Shown here one piece after another: positions 1-6,214 of a DNA stretch of 6,340 nt (position 1 is the stretch's first letter; every line of letters begins with the position of its first letter). The position numbers were made by a program, and so were the translations under genes. Source of the DNA: CAYVTD01 sp964454445 (GTDB lineage Bacteria; Bacteroidota; Ignavibacteria; Kapaibacteriales; UBA2268). The notes under the pieces are model-generated. The model had not been told where the DNA came from. It saw only the letters and a list, made by a program, of their open reading frames with translations, and ran no database searches. The stretch lies in NCBI GenBank assembly GCA_964454445.1, contig CAYVTD010000076.1, positions 1 through 6,340 of the forward strand, given 5' to 3'.

Positions 1-57
1 TAAAAACTCATTAATATTTTATTCATTATTCCATTTCACGCTGGAGCAGTACATTAA

Positions 58-168
58 AAGACAATCAACGAGATAGCAGGGCAATACCAGATACATCCCA
101 ATCAGGTAACTATCTGGAAAAATCAATATCAGTCGCTTGATTACCGAACACCTGCGGAAGTCAATTCC
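58..168 (+). pseudogene. IS3-family transposase remnant: OrfA start fused to OrfB tail
   Basis: Reading from 58, the frame gives KTINEIAGQYQIHPNQV followed by TIWKNQ. This is the helix-turn-helix region typical of IS3-family OrfA, which binds the element's ends. It runs directly (about 124-162) into QYQSLDYRTPAEV, the characteristic last residues of an IS3-family OrfB (DDE transposase). All of the OrfA leucine-zipper region and the DDE catalytic core that should lie between, roughly 1 kb, is missing. The frame is closed upstream by TAA at 55-57. Bases 38-46 in another frame read TLE, resembling the ALEA normally preceding this motif, so a small frameshift has probably also occurred. The original OrfB stop is not seen and the frame drifts open into AT-rich sequence to TAA at 271-273. 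It cannot encode a working transposase. Assignment rests on motif memory, not an alignment. Confidence 0.7.
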
Positions 169-189
169 AATAATAATCAACAAGTAATA

Positions 190-210
190 GTTTTCCACTT
201 TTTTGGGGTT
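190..210 (+). repeat. Possible decayed right terminus of the first IS3 remnant
   Basis: About 25 bases beyond the OrfB-like tail lies TTTTCCACTTTTTTGGGG. It resembles the right-end pattern of IS3-family elements, a TGTCC-like block, an A/T stretch, then a G run. The second remnant has the same arrangement at 627-651. No matching left inverted repeat is visible in the window, and the terminal CA expected of an IS3 end is not clear here, so the exact boundary is unknown. Confidence 0.3.
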
Positions 211-333
211 ATTAACAAAAGAAAAAAAGGAGCAAAAAAAGAAAAACTATATGAATTATTATTAATATATTAAATTACTATTTAAGAAATTGATTACACC
301 TTATATATAGTTAACTTATGTTCCATAACTTGG

Positions 334-621
334 GAGCACCCCAGCAGCCAATATGCAAGTGATGAATATGTCGATTTATTAGCTAATTATAAGATGTTAG
401 CGAGTATGAGCAGAAAGGGAGATTGTTGGGATAATGCAGTAGCAGAATCATTTTTTAAAACGATTAAAAGTGAAATGGTTAATTGGTATAATTTCAAGAC
501 CAGAGCAAAAGCAGAAATTAGAATTTTTGAATATATTGAGATATTTTACAACAAACATCGGTTACATTCTTCTAATGGTTATATGTCGCCGGTTGACTAT
601 GAAAGAAAGAAACTATCTTAA
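334..621 (+). pseudogene. IS3-family OrfB transposase, 5'-truncated C-terminal fragment
   Basis: From 334 the frame reads EHPSSQYASDEYVDLL, then SMSRKGDCWDNAVAESFF and KTIKSE, ending at TAA 619-621. This is the C-terminal third of an IS3-family (IS3-group-like) DDE transposase. The final catalytic glutamate is present in AVAESFF (codon 445-447), and the closing HRLHSSNGYMSP block is intact. The first Asp and most of the rve catalytic domain are absent. The second Asp, normally in HSDxGSQYAS, is lost because this stretch reads HPSSQYAS, about two codons short. An in-frame TAA at 283-285 shows no continuous coding upstream. Translation could start at ATG 394, but the 75-residue product would be inactive. 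The SLDYRTPAEV and SSNGYMSPVDYE endings differ, so the two remnants come from different IS3 elements. Confidence 0.85.
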
Positions 622-626
622 TTTTT

Positions 627-651
627 TGTCCAAAATATTGGGGGAACTCCA
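627..651 (+). repeat. Right terminal inverted repeat of the second IS3-family remnant
   Basis: Five bases after the OrfB stop is a block starting TGTCC, followed by AAAATATT and GGGGGAACTCCA, ending in the CA dinucleotide at 650-651 expected of IS3-family termini. Position and sequence both fit the right end of the element. The matching left end, which should start TGGAGTTCCCCC, is not found upstream, consistent with loss of the 5' part of the element. Target-site duplication cannot be checked for the same reason. Confidence 0.6.
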
Positions 652-728
652 ATTTGTAACAATTGCTTTAAATAAAAAACTAATAGTGCTACTTAAATCA
701 TTCTAATTATAAAAAAGAAAAACTAATA

Positions 729-782
729 CTCTTTTATTTGTTATTTCTAAAAAATTTTTTTATTGAATAAGAGGTTTTTTTT
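729..782 (+). terminator. Possible intrinsic terminator upstream of mfd
   Basis: CTCTTTTATT at 729-738 can pair with AATAAGAG at 766-773 (a two-base bulge on the left arm), and the right arm is followed by G and eight Ts (775-782). The loop contains an internal self-complementary AAAAAATTTTTT (749-760), which could extend the fold. Pairing is mostly A-U, so the stem is weak. If real, it would shield mfd from readthrough out of the IS remnants. Confidence 0.3.
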
Positions 783-800
783 ATCTTGTCTGTTTGACTT

Positions 801-816
801 TTGTGATTCATCACAA
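801..816. promoter_or_regulatory. Perfect 16-bp palindrome in front of mfd, operator-like
   Basis: TTGTGATTCATCACAA is a perfect inverted repeat with 7-base arms around TC. The half-site TGTGA/TCACA resembles those recognised by CRP/FNR-family regulators, though the spacing is two bases shorter than the E. coli CRP site. The two-base centre argues against an RNA hairpin and for a dimeric protein site on DNA. It sits 28 bases upstream of the mfd start and overlaps where a -35 element would lie if the -10 is TATAAT at 828-833, a position suited to repression. No regulator gene is in the window. Confidence 0.4.
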
Positions 817-827
817 TATCTATTCTT

Positions 828-833
828 TATAAT
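828..833 (+). promoter_or_regulatory. -10-like box (TATAAT) just upstream of mfd
   Basis: TATAAT matches the sigma-70 -10 consensus exactly, but no -35 lies at the usual spacing: TTGACT at 794-799 is 28 bases away. Bacteroidota-type promoters (TTTG, then TAnnTTTG) are also only loosely matched, with TTTG at 800-803 and TATTCTTT at 821-828. Transcription from this box would begin near 840, leaving a leader of about five bases before the ATG at 845. The local sequence is highly AT-rich, so a chance match is possible. Confidence 0.3.
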
Positions 834-844
834 ATATAACTCCA

Positions 845-3800
845 ATGACATCTAACAAAGTACTTGCAAATCAAATCAAACGGCTCGAAATAGCTAAAGA
901 TTGCGCCCGGCTACTCGAAAAAACTAAGGAAGTAAGCATCAAACTTCTCGCCGGTTCGCTCAAACAAGCTTTTGCTGTCTCGCTCAATGAAATTACACAT
1001 AAACCATTGCTTGTTATTACTCCAACGAAGCAAGATGCCAGCAATTGGCTCGACGATTTGAAAACTTTTGCTGCCGATACTCCTGTTGCTTACCTTGTTG
1101 AACCCGAAAAACACGTTCGTTTCGAGGCAGAAGGGCTTACCGAAAAGCAAATATGGATGATAGATGGATTATCGCTTATCCAAAAGAATGCGAATATAAT
1201 TGCCGTTGCCACACCAGACATTTTTTATCTAAAAATCCCCAATCCCGAAGACCTCGATGAGTCGAGGATTAAACTATCAACTGGAGATTCAGTAAACTTT
1301 GAAGCCTTTGTTATGAATTTGCTTATCAATGGCTTCGATAAAAAGGATTTTGTCATCGGACCGGGCGATGTGGCAGTTCGCGGAGGCATTGTCGATTTAT
1401 TCCCATTCGGCTGGGACAATCCTTTGCGAATCGAATTTTGGGGCGACCAAATAGAATCAATACGCGAATTTGAAACTCTTTCACAACGAAGTATAAAGCA
1501 TTTCGATAGTGTAGAATTCATATCTAGTGTTTTCACTTCATCTCAAAACGACAACAAAGGCTCGATTTTTAAATACTTAAACGAAAATTTTATCATTTTA
1601 ATTGATACAACTGAAACGTTTGGAATTAATGAATATAATATTGAAAATGCAGAAATTTTTCGCAAAGTAATCATCAACTTATTGGGCAAGGCAGATATCG
1701 AAGTCAAATCATCGACTCAACCGGATTATAAACAAACTGTTAAAAACTTTATCGATGATCTTCGTCGCCAAGCTCTTTACAAACGAAAGATTTTCATAAC
1801 CGCTGAAGGAAGTATCCATCTGGAGCGGCTCAAAGAGATGCTTGAAAATGCTTTTGCCGAACAGGACGAAGAAAGAGATTCTTGCCCCGAAGATATGGCA
1901 GAAACTTATGAAACACTCGGCTCTATTGTTTGGCTCGACACATCACCATCACAAGGGTTTATCTACCCAATGGCAGGGTTGTGTGTTTTTACTGAGCATC
2001 AGATTTTCAGCCGTAAAAAATCTCAAACAACACGGCACAAGGGCAAAAATGGAGGGATGAGCCTGCGAGAGCTTCGTCAATTAAACAAAGGTGATTATGT
2101 GGTTTATGAAGACAAGGGAATTGGCAGATTTGATGGTTTTGAAACAGTGAAACTCGGCAACAGTATGCAAGATTGCATTCGGTTGTTATATGCAGATGGC
2201 GACAAGCTCTATGTGCATCTCAATTATATTCATAAAGTCTCGAAATACAGAGCCTCCGAAGGAATAGTCCCAAAATTGACGAAACTCGGCACAAAAGAGT
2301 GGGAACGTAAGAAACTCAGAGCTAAAGGCAGACTAAAAGACATTGTCCGCGAACTGATAAAGCTCTACGCAGAAAGAAAAATGAAAAAAGGTTTCGCTTA
2401 TGCCGCCGATTCGCTCTGGCAGAAAGAATTTGAAGCCTCTTTCATCTATGAAGATACACCCGACCAGGCAAAGACCACCAAAGAAGTAAAAAAAGATTTG
2501 GAAGAACCCGTCCCGATGGACCGTCTCGTTTGCGGTGATGTCGGTTTTGGAAAAACAGAGATAGCAATTCGTGCTGCCTTTAAAGTAGTGCAATCCGGCA
2601 AGCAAGTTGCAGTTTTAGTGCCGACAACGATTCTTGCACAGCAGCATTATATGACTTTCACCGACCGATTGAACCGCTATCCTGTAATTACCGAAGTAAT
2701 TTCCCGTTTTAAATCGTCAAAGCAACAAAAAGAGATCATTAAAAAAACTGAAGAAGGCAGAATTGATATTTTAATCGGCACACATCGACTTTTGAGCAAA
2801 GATATAAAATTCAAAAACTTAGGATTGCTGATAATCGATGAAGAACATCGCTTTGGTGTTTCTGCAAAAGAAAAACTGCGCCAAATGAAAATCGATGTCG
2901 ATACATTAACACTTACAGCAACCCCCATACCCCGCACATTAAATTTTTCGCTTATGGGCGCTAGAGATTTGAGCATCATAGAAACCTCGCCACGAAACCG
3001 TTTGCCTGTCGAAACTGAGATAATTATCTGGGACGACAAAATAATAAGCAAAGCCATAAGAGACGAAGTTGGGCGTGGCGGACAAGTTTTTTTTGTAAAT
3101 GACAGGGTTACGGATTTGGAAGTTATCACCGGTGCACTACGCGATATGTTGCCCACAATTCGATTTGGTATTGCACATGGGCAGATGACCACCTCTGAAC
3201 TTGAATCTTCGATGGAAAAGTTCATTAGCAGGAAATATGATGTCCTGGTTTGCACAAAAATTGTCGAGTCGGGACTTGACATACCAAACGCTAACACAAT
3301 GATAATCAACAAAGCTCATCATTTCGGCTTGGCTGAACTTTATCAACTTCGAGGCAGGGTTGGCAGAAGTAACACACAGGCATATTGCTACCTTGTCATC
3401 CCAAGTGTAAAACAATTTCCACGCAATACACTTAGACGTTTGCAAGCAATCGAAGAATTTACCGATTTAGGCAGCGGTTTCCAGCTTGCAATGCGCGATT
3501 TGGAGATTCGTGGTGCAGGTAATCTGTTCGGGGCCGAGCAAAGCGGCTATATTAACGAAATTGGTTTCGAACTTTACAACAAAGTTCTCGACGAGGCTGT
3601 GCAAGAGCTAAGGCAAGAAGAGTTTTCAGAATTTTTCAAGGACATGCCCAAAAGTGCACCAGATTTTTTTACAAACGAAGATCTCGAAATAGAGGCAGAT
3701 ACAGACGCATTTTTCCCGGAGAGCTACATAGAAAGCGATACAGAGCGTTTTGCTTATTATAAATTACTTTATAACGTAAAAACAAATTTTGAACTTATCG

Positions 3801-4135
3801 AAATAAAAAAAGAACTAGAAGACAAATTTGGCAAATTACCGCCAGAAGCAGAAGAACTATTCTTTGTCGTAAAACTAAGGATTGCTGCCTTGGACACCGG
3901 TTTTAGACGTATTTCTTTGAAAAATGGCAGGATGAGGGCAGAATTCCCGCCTTATACTTTAGAAGATTACTATAATAAAGCTTTCCCGGCTATTGCTGAA
4001 TTTGTTGCCGATTTGCATAATGCAAAACTCGACCAGCAAAAGAAGAAGTTGTTTTTAGAACTGCAACTTGACAATCGCGACGAAGCTGTCGAAGTAATTT
4101 GGCGAATCAAACAAACCGCGGCATTAGTAATATAA
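845..4135 (+). CDS. mfd: Transcription-repair coupling factor Mfd
   Basis: Mfd is a cytoplasmic dsDNA translocase that pushes or releases RNA polymerase stalled at lesions and recruits UvrA for nucleotide excision repair. The 1096 residues cover the whole family architecture (E. coli Mfd is 1148). The N-terminal UvrB-like, UvrA-binding module has a degenerate nucleotide site (AGSLKQA, 36-42) and the VRGGIVDLFPF block near 178-188. The RNA-polymerase-interacting domain (LNKGDYVVYEDKGIGRF onward) spans about 413-468. A basic helical linker leads into the two RecG-like motor lobes. Walker A is GDVGFGKT (564-571), Walker B DEEH (665-668), motif III TATPIPRT (691-698) and motif VI QLRGRVGR (834-841). 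The C-terminal TRCF/D7 domain lies from about 945 (FPESYI at 957-962). No catalytic motif is missing. An in-frame TAA at 830-832 makes ATG 845 the first possible ATG start. There is no Shine-Dalgarno sequence in front of it. Confidence 0.97.
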   Translation: MTSNKVLANQIKRLEIAKDCARLLEKTKEVSIKLLAGSLKQAFAVSLNEITHKPLLVITPTKQDASNWLDDLKTFAADTPVAYLVEPEKHVRFEAEGLTEKQIWMIDGLSLIQKNANIIAVATPDIFYLKIPNPEDLDESRIKLSTGDSVNFEAFVMNLLINGFDKKDFVIGPGDVAVRGGIVDLFPFGWDNPLRIEFWGDQIESIREFETLSQRSIKHFDSVEFISSVFTSSQNDNKGSIFKYLNENFIILIDTTETFGINEYNIENAEIFRKVIINLLGKADIEVKSSTQPDYKQTVKNFIDDLRRQALYKRKIFITAEGSIHLERLKEMLENAFAEQDEERDSCPEDMAETYETLGSIVWLDTSPSQGFIYPMAGLCVFTEHQIFSRKKSQTTRHKGKNGGMSLRELRQLNKGDYVVYEDKGIGRFDGFETVKLGNSMQDCIRLLYADGDKLYVHLNYIHKVSKYRASEGIVPKLTKLGTKEWERKKLRAKGRLKDIVRELIKLYAERKMKKGFAYAADSLWQKEFEASFIYEDTPDQAKTTKEVKKDLEEPVPMDRLVCGDVGFGKTEIAIRAAFKVVQSGKQVAVLVPTTILAQQHYMTFTDRLNRYPVITEVISRFKSSKQQKEIIKKTEEGRIDILIGTHRLLSKDIKFKNLGLLIIDEEHRFGVSAKEKLRQMKIDVDTLTLTATPIPRTLNFSLMGARDLSIIETSPRNRLPVETEIIIWDDKIISKAIRDEVGRGGQVFFVNDRVTDLEVITGALRDMLPTIRFGIAHGQMTTSELESSMEKFISRKYDVLVCTKIVESGLDIPNANTMIINKAHHFGLAELYQLRGRVGRSNTQAYCYLVIPSVKQFPRNTLRRLQAIEEFTDLGSGFQLAMRDLEIRGAGNLFGAEQSGYINEIGFELYNKVLDEAVQELRQEEFSEFFKDMPKSAPDFFTNEDLEIEADTDAFFPESYIESDTERFAYYKLLYNVKTNFELIEIKKELEDKFGKLPPEAEELFFVVKLRIAALDTGFRRISLKNGRMRAEFPPYTLEDYYNKAFPAIAEFVADLHNAKLDQQKKKLFLELQLDNRDEAVEVIWRIKQTAALVI

Positions 4136-4150
4136 TGTCCCTAGTATTAG

Positions 4151-4168
4151 AAAATAATTATTTTTTTT
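4151..4168 (+). terminator. AT-only palindrome plus T run after mfd, weak terminator candidate
   Basis: AAAATAATTATTTT (4151-4164) is a perfect palindrome that merges into eight Ts (4161-4168), starting 15 bases after the mfd stop. With no G-C pairs and no loop, the hairpin would be very weak. It may be only a local AT-rich feature, but its location suits transcription ending or thinning out after mfd. Confidence 0.22.
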
Positions 4169-4195
4169 GTTTTTTATAAGAAAATCTTATATATT
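4167..4195 (+). promoter_or_regulatory. Possible promoter with embedded palindrome upstream of the small gene
   Basis: TTGTTT (4167-4172) and TATATT (4190-4195) are 17 bases apart, the optimal sigma-70 spacing. TATATT matches the -10 consensus at five of six positions, but TTGTTT matches the -35 only in its TTG. The spacer is almost filled by TATAAGAAAATCTTATA (4175-4191), a perfect inverted repeat with 7-base arms and a 3-base centre. It could be an operator between -35 and -10, or a small hairpin in RNA transcribed from further upstream. Transcription would start near 4202, about 35 bases before the small gene. Confidence 0.3.
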
Positions 4196-4236
4196 AGTAA
4201 GTCATTTCATTTTAAATAGATTCTAAAGATTTTTTT

Positions 4237-4539
4237 ATGGCAAAGGTTCGCTATTATAAATACAAAACTGATGCAATAGACATCAAAAAGAAAATCCCTT
4301 CGGATATACCAGGCATAGGAAGGGAAAAAATTGACAACTATGCACTGCTGTCTCTTCGCAAAAAAAATCTGTTTTATTCCCGCCGTCATAGTTATCTCGA
4401 GGCATTAATAGTCGAATTTAATAAAAAAATGAAGAAAAGAACTCCCAGCCAGATAGCCGAAATTATAAAGATGTGGCTTGCTCCCATCAGCAACCCCAAC
4501 TCAAAACCGGAATACGAGTATTTCGTTGACCGCCAATAA
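4237..4539 (+). CDS. Small basic protein of unknown function
   Basis: I do not recognise this 100-residue protein. It is strongly basic (15 Lys and 7 Arg against 11 acidic residues), with clusters KKK (17-19), RKK (41-43) and KKMKKR (63-68). It has no signal peptide or membrane segment, so a cytoplasmic nucleic-acid- or ribosome-associated role is conceivable. Residues 24-28 read IPGIG, followed by REKI, resembling the hairpin of a helix-hairpin-helix DNA-binding motif, but a single short match in so small a protein is weak evidence. Residues 69-82 (TPSQIAEIIKMWLA) look helical. TAA at 4213-4215 closes the frame upstream, so ATG 4237 is the first possible ATG start. No Shine-Dalgarno sequence precedes it. 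It is co-directional with mfd and ends 33 bases before nagZ, suggesting co-transcription with nagZ. Varied amino-acid composition supports a real gene over a chance frame. Confidence 0.7.
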   Translation: MAKVRYYKYKTDAIDIKKKIPSDIPGIGREKIDNYALLSLRKKNLFYSRRHSYLEALIVEFNKKMKKRTPSQIAEIIKMWLAPISNPNSKPEYEYFVDRQ

Positions 4540-4572
4540 ACAATTTTTCTTGCTATTTTTCGTTGAATTAAA

Positions 4573-6102
4573 ATGCAAAGTATTAATTTATCACTTGAGG
4601 AAACTGCTGCTCAGTGCATTTTTCCGCGACTGGATATCCCTAAATATTTGTCTGATTTGAGTTATCAATCGAAGATTAATGGCTTGGTAAACAGAGGGAT
4701 CGGTGGCTTTTGCATTTTTGGCGGCAATAAGTATTCAGCATCCAGAACTATCGGTATGCTGCAGGATCTATCGGCTTTGCCATTGCTTTTCTGCGCTGAT
4801 TTTGAACATGGGCTAGCGATGCGCCTTAGCGATGGCACATCATTTCCTCAAGCGATGGCTCTTGGGCAGACCGACAGCGAAACAGTTTACCAAACATCAA
4901 AAAAGATCGCAAATGAAGCAAAATCTATCGGCATAATGTGGAATCTTGCGCCTGTTTGCGATATTAATTCAAATTCTAAGAACCCGATTATCAATATTCG
5001 CTCTTTCGGGGAAGATGCTGAGTCTGTTTCCATGTTTTGCAATGCTTATATCAAAGGGACTCAAGATGAAGGTATCCTTAGTTGTGCAAAGCATTTTCCC
5101 GGGCACGGGGATACAGAAGTCGATACCCACCTCGGTTCGGCTATTTTAAAAAACTCATTACAAAGTTTAAACAAAACAGAGCTGATTCCTTTTAAAAATG
5201 CTATAAACACAGAGGTTAGCTCCATCATGCTTGGTCATCTCGCGGTGCCAGCCATAGATTCTGAGGGTATTCCTTGCTCAGTTTCTGAAAAAACGGTGGA
5301 TTTTTTGCGTAACGAATTAGGTTTCAAAGAGCTTATTGTTACAGATGCACTTGATATGAAAGCTATAACGAATTCATATAATTCTGCTGAAGCAACAATA
5401 AAAGCAATTTCTGCCGGCACTAATGTAGCTTTAATGCCTGAAGATCCAGTACTTGCCCTCGACGGTTTGATTGCTGCTGCAAAAGGCAATCCAACAATAG
5501 CCCAAAAGTTGATTGATTCGGCTGAAATGATTATTCAGAAAAAGAAATGGTGCGCTTTGTTTAACAGGAGAATTCCTGCCACAAGCGAAACATCAATCGA
5601 CGAAAACGAAAACGAACAATTTGCTTTTATTACTGCTTCGAAAGCCATTGAACTTAAAGATCCAAAGTCGATTTTACCTATAAAAGACAATCAGCAAATA
5701 GCCGCTTTTGCAGTTTTGCAAGATGAAGAAATCGAGCCAGCATCTTTTTTCTTTAAGTTATTAGCTCAAGTGATGGAAAATGATGTCGATTTTGGCTTTA
5801 TCGATTCTTCGATAAACACAGAACATCTTGAATCATTAAAAACAGGCATTTCAGGAGCCGATTTGATAATTTTTGCTCTTTTTTATCGAGCAAAAGCTTA
5901 TTCGGGCAGTATCGAAACAGATGAAAGGATAAATACTATCATCAAAGAACTTTCAGAAGGTAAGCAGTCGGTTGCTGTACTTCTAGGAAATCCATATTTA
6001 CTTGACAAAATAACTTGTGATGCCTATTTAAGAACATTTTCCAACACCACCCCGTCGATTGCTGCTTCAGTGCTGCGACTTGCGGGTAGAGATGTACTTT
6101 AA
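4573..6102 (+). CDS. nagZ: GH3-family beta-N-acetylhexosaminidase (NagZ type), two-domain
   Basis: Family GH3 NagZ enzymes remove non-reducing-end beta-linked N-acetylglucosamine from muropeptides or chitooligosaccharides by a covalent retaining mechanism. The TIM-barrel domain (about 1-335) carries KHFPGHGDTEVDTH at 173-186. D184 and H186 form the His-Asp dyad that acts as acid/base in this subfamily, and D258 in TDALDM is the expected nucleophile. A second alpha/beta domain (about 345-509) ends in TPSIAASVLRLAGRDVL. The 509 residues exceed one-domain proteobacterial NagZ (about 340) but are fewer than secreted B. subtilis NagZ/YbbD (about 640). The start MQSINLSLEETAAQCIFPRLD shows no signal peptide, implying a cytoplasmic enzyme for recycling imported fragments. 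TGA at 4564-4566 closes the frame upstream, so ATG 4573 is the first possible ATG. No clear Shine-Dalgarno sequence is seen. Glucosidase or phosphorylase activity, known in relatives, cannot be excluded. Confidence 0.88.
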   Translation: MQSINLSLEETAAQCIFPRLDIPKYLSDLSYQSKINGLVNRGIGGFCIFGGNKYSASRTIGMLQDLSALPLLFCADFEHGLAMRLSDGTSFPQAMALGQTDSETVYQTSKKIANEAKSIGIMWNLAPVCDINSNSKNPIINIRSFGEDAESVSMFCNAYIKGTQDEGILSCAKHFPGHGDTEVDTHLGSAILKNSLQSLNKTELIPFKNAINTEVSSIMLGHLAVPAIDSEGIPCSVSEKTVDFLRNELGFKELIVTDALDMKAITNSYNSAEATIKAISAGTNVALMPEDPVLALDGLIAAAKGNPTIAQKLIDSAEMIIQKKKWCALFNRRIPATSETSIDENENEQFAFITASKAIELKDPKSILPIKDNQQIAAFAVLQDEEIEPASFFFKLLAQVMENDVDFGFIDSSINTEHLESLKTGISGADLIIFALFYRAKAYSGSIETDERINTIIKELSEGKQSVAVLLGNPYLLDKITCDAYLRTFSNTTPSIAASVLRLAGRDVL

Positions 6103-6129
6103 AGATAATAATACAATAAAAAATACATT

Positions 6130-6158
6130 TTGGGAAATTAAGAGATTATTACTAAAAT
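6130..6158 (+). promoter_or_regulatory. Possible sigma-70-like promoter for the lipoprotein gene
   Basis: TTGGGA (6130-6135, four of six consensus matches) and TAAAAT (6153-6158, five of six) are separated by exactly 17 bases in the 112-base gap after nagZ. Transcription would begin near 6165, giving a leader of about 50 bases that includes the AAGGAG ribosome-binding site. The surroundings are AT-rich, so chance matches are easy. Confidence 0.3.
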
Positions 6159-6203
6159 TATATTAGTGGCAAAAATCAAATTTTAAATATTTATAGGTTA
6201 ATT

Positions 6204-6209
6204 AAGGAG
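6204..6209 (+). promoter_or_regulatory. Shine-Dalgarno sequence of the lipoprotein gene
   Basis: AAGGAG lies five bases upstream of ATG 6215, a near-ideal site and spacing. It fixes the start of the lipoprotein gene. It is the only strong Shine-Dalgarno sequence in front of any gene in the window. Confidence 0.75.
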
Positions 6210-6214
6210 TATCG

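Noticed and set aside
211..273. Open frame after the OrfB-like tail reading NKRKKGAKKEKLYE, vaguely like an OrfA linker region
   Set aside because: The stretch is A-rich, where Lys/Glu codons arise by chance, and it lies beyond a right-end-like sequence of the IS, so it is probably not coding.
331..343. TGGGAGCACCCCA as a possible left inverted repeat for the second IS remnant
   Set aside because: It matches only about 8 of 13 positions of the complement of the right end at 651, and it is read in frame as transposase sequence.
2677..3312. 211-residue open frame on the - strand inside mfd
   Set aside because: It lies entirely opposite the conserved Mfd motor motifs, and its composition (Ser/Ile-rich, no recognisable domain) is that of an antisense shadow.
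4525..4561. Promoter-like TTGACC and TATTTTTC between the small gene and nagZ
   Set aside because: The boxes are about 22-25 bases apart, and the alternative -10 at 17-base spacing (CTTGCT) is poor. The 33-base gap fits co-transcription better.
6104..6152. TAATAAT/ATTATTA inverted repeat after nagZ as a terminator
   Set aside because: The arms are 7 bases of pure A/T with a loop over 30 bases and no following T run, so it is not supportable as a terminator.
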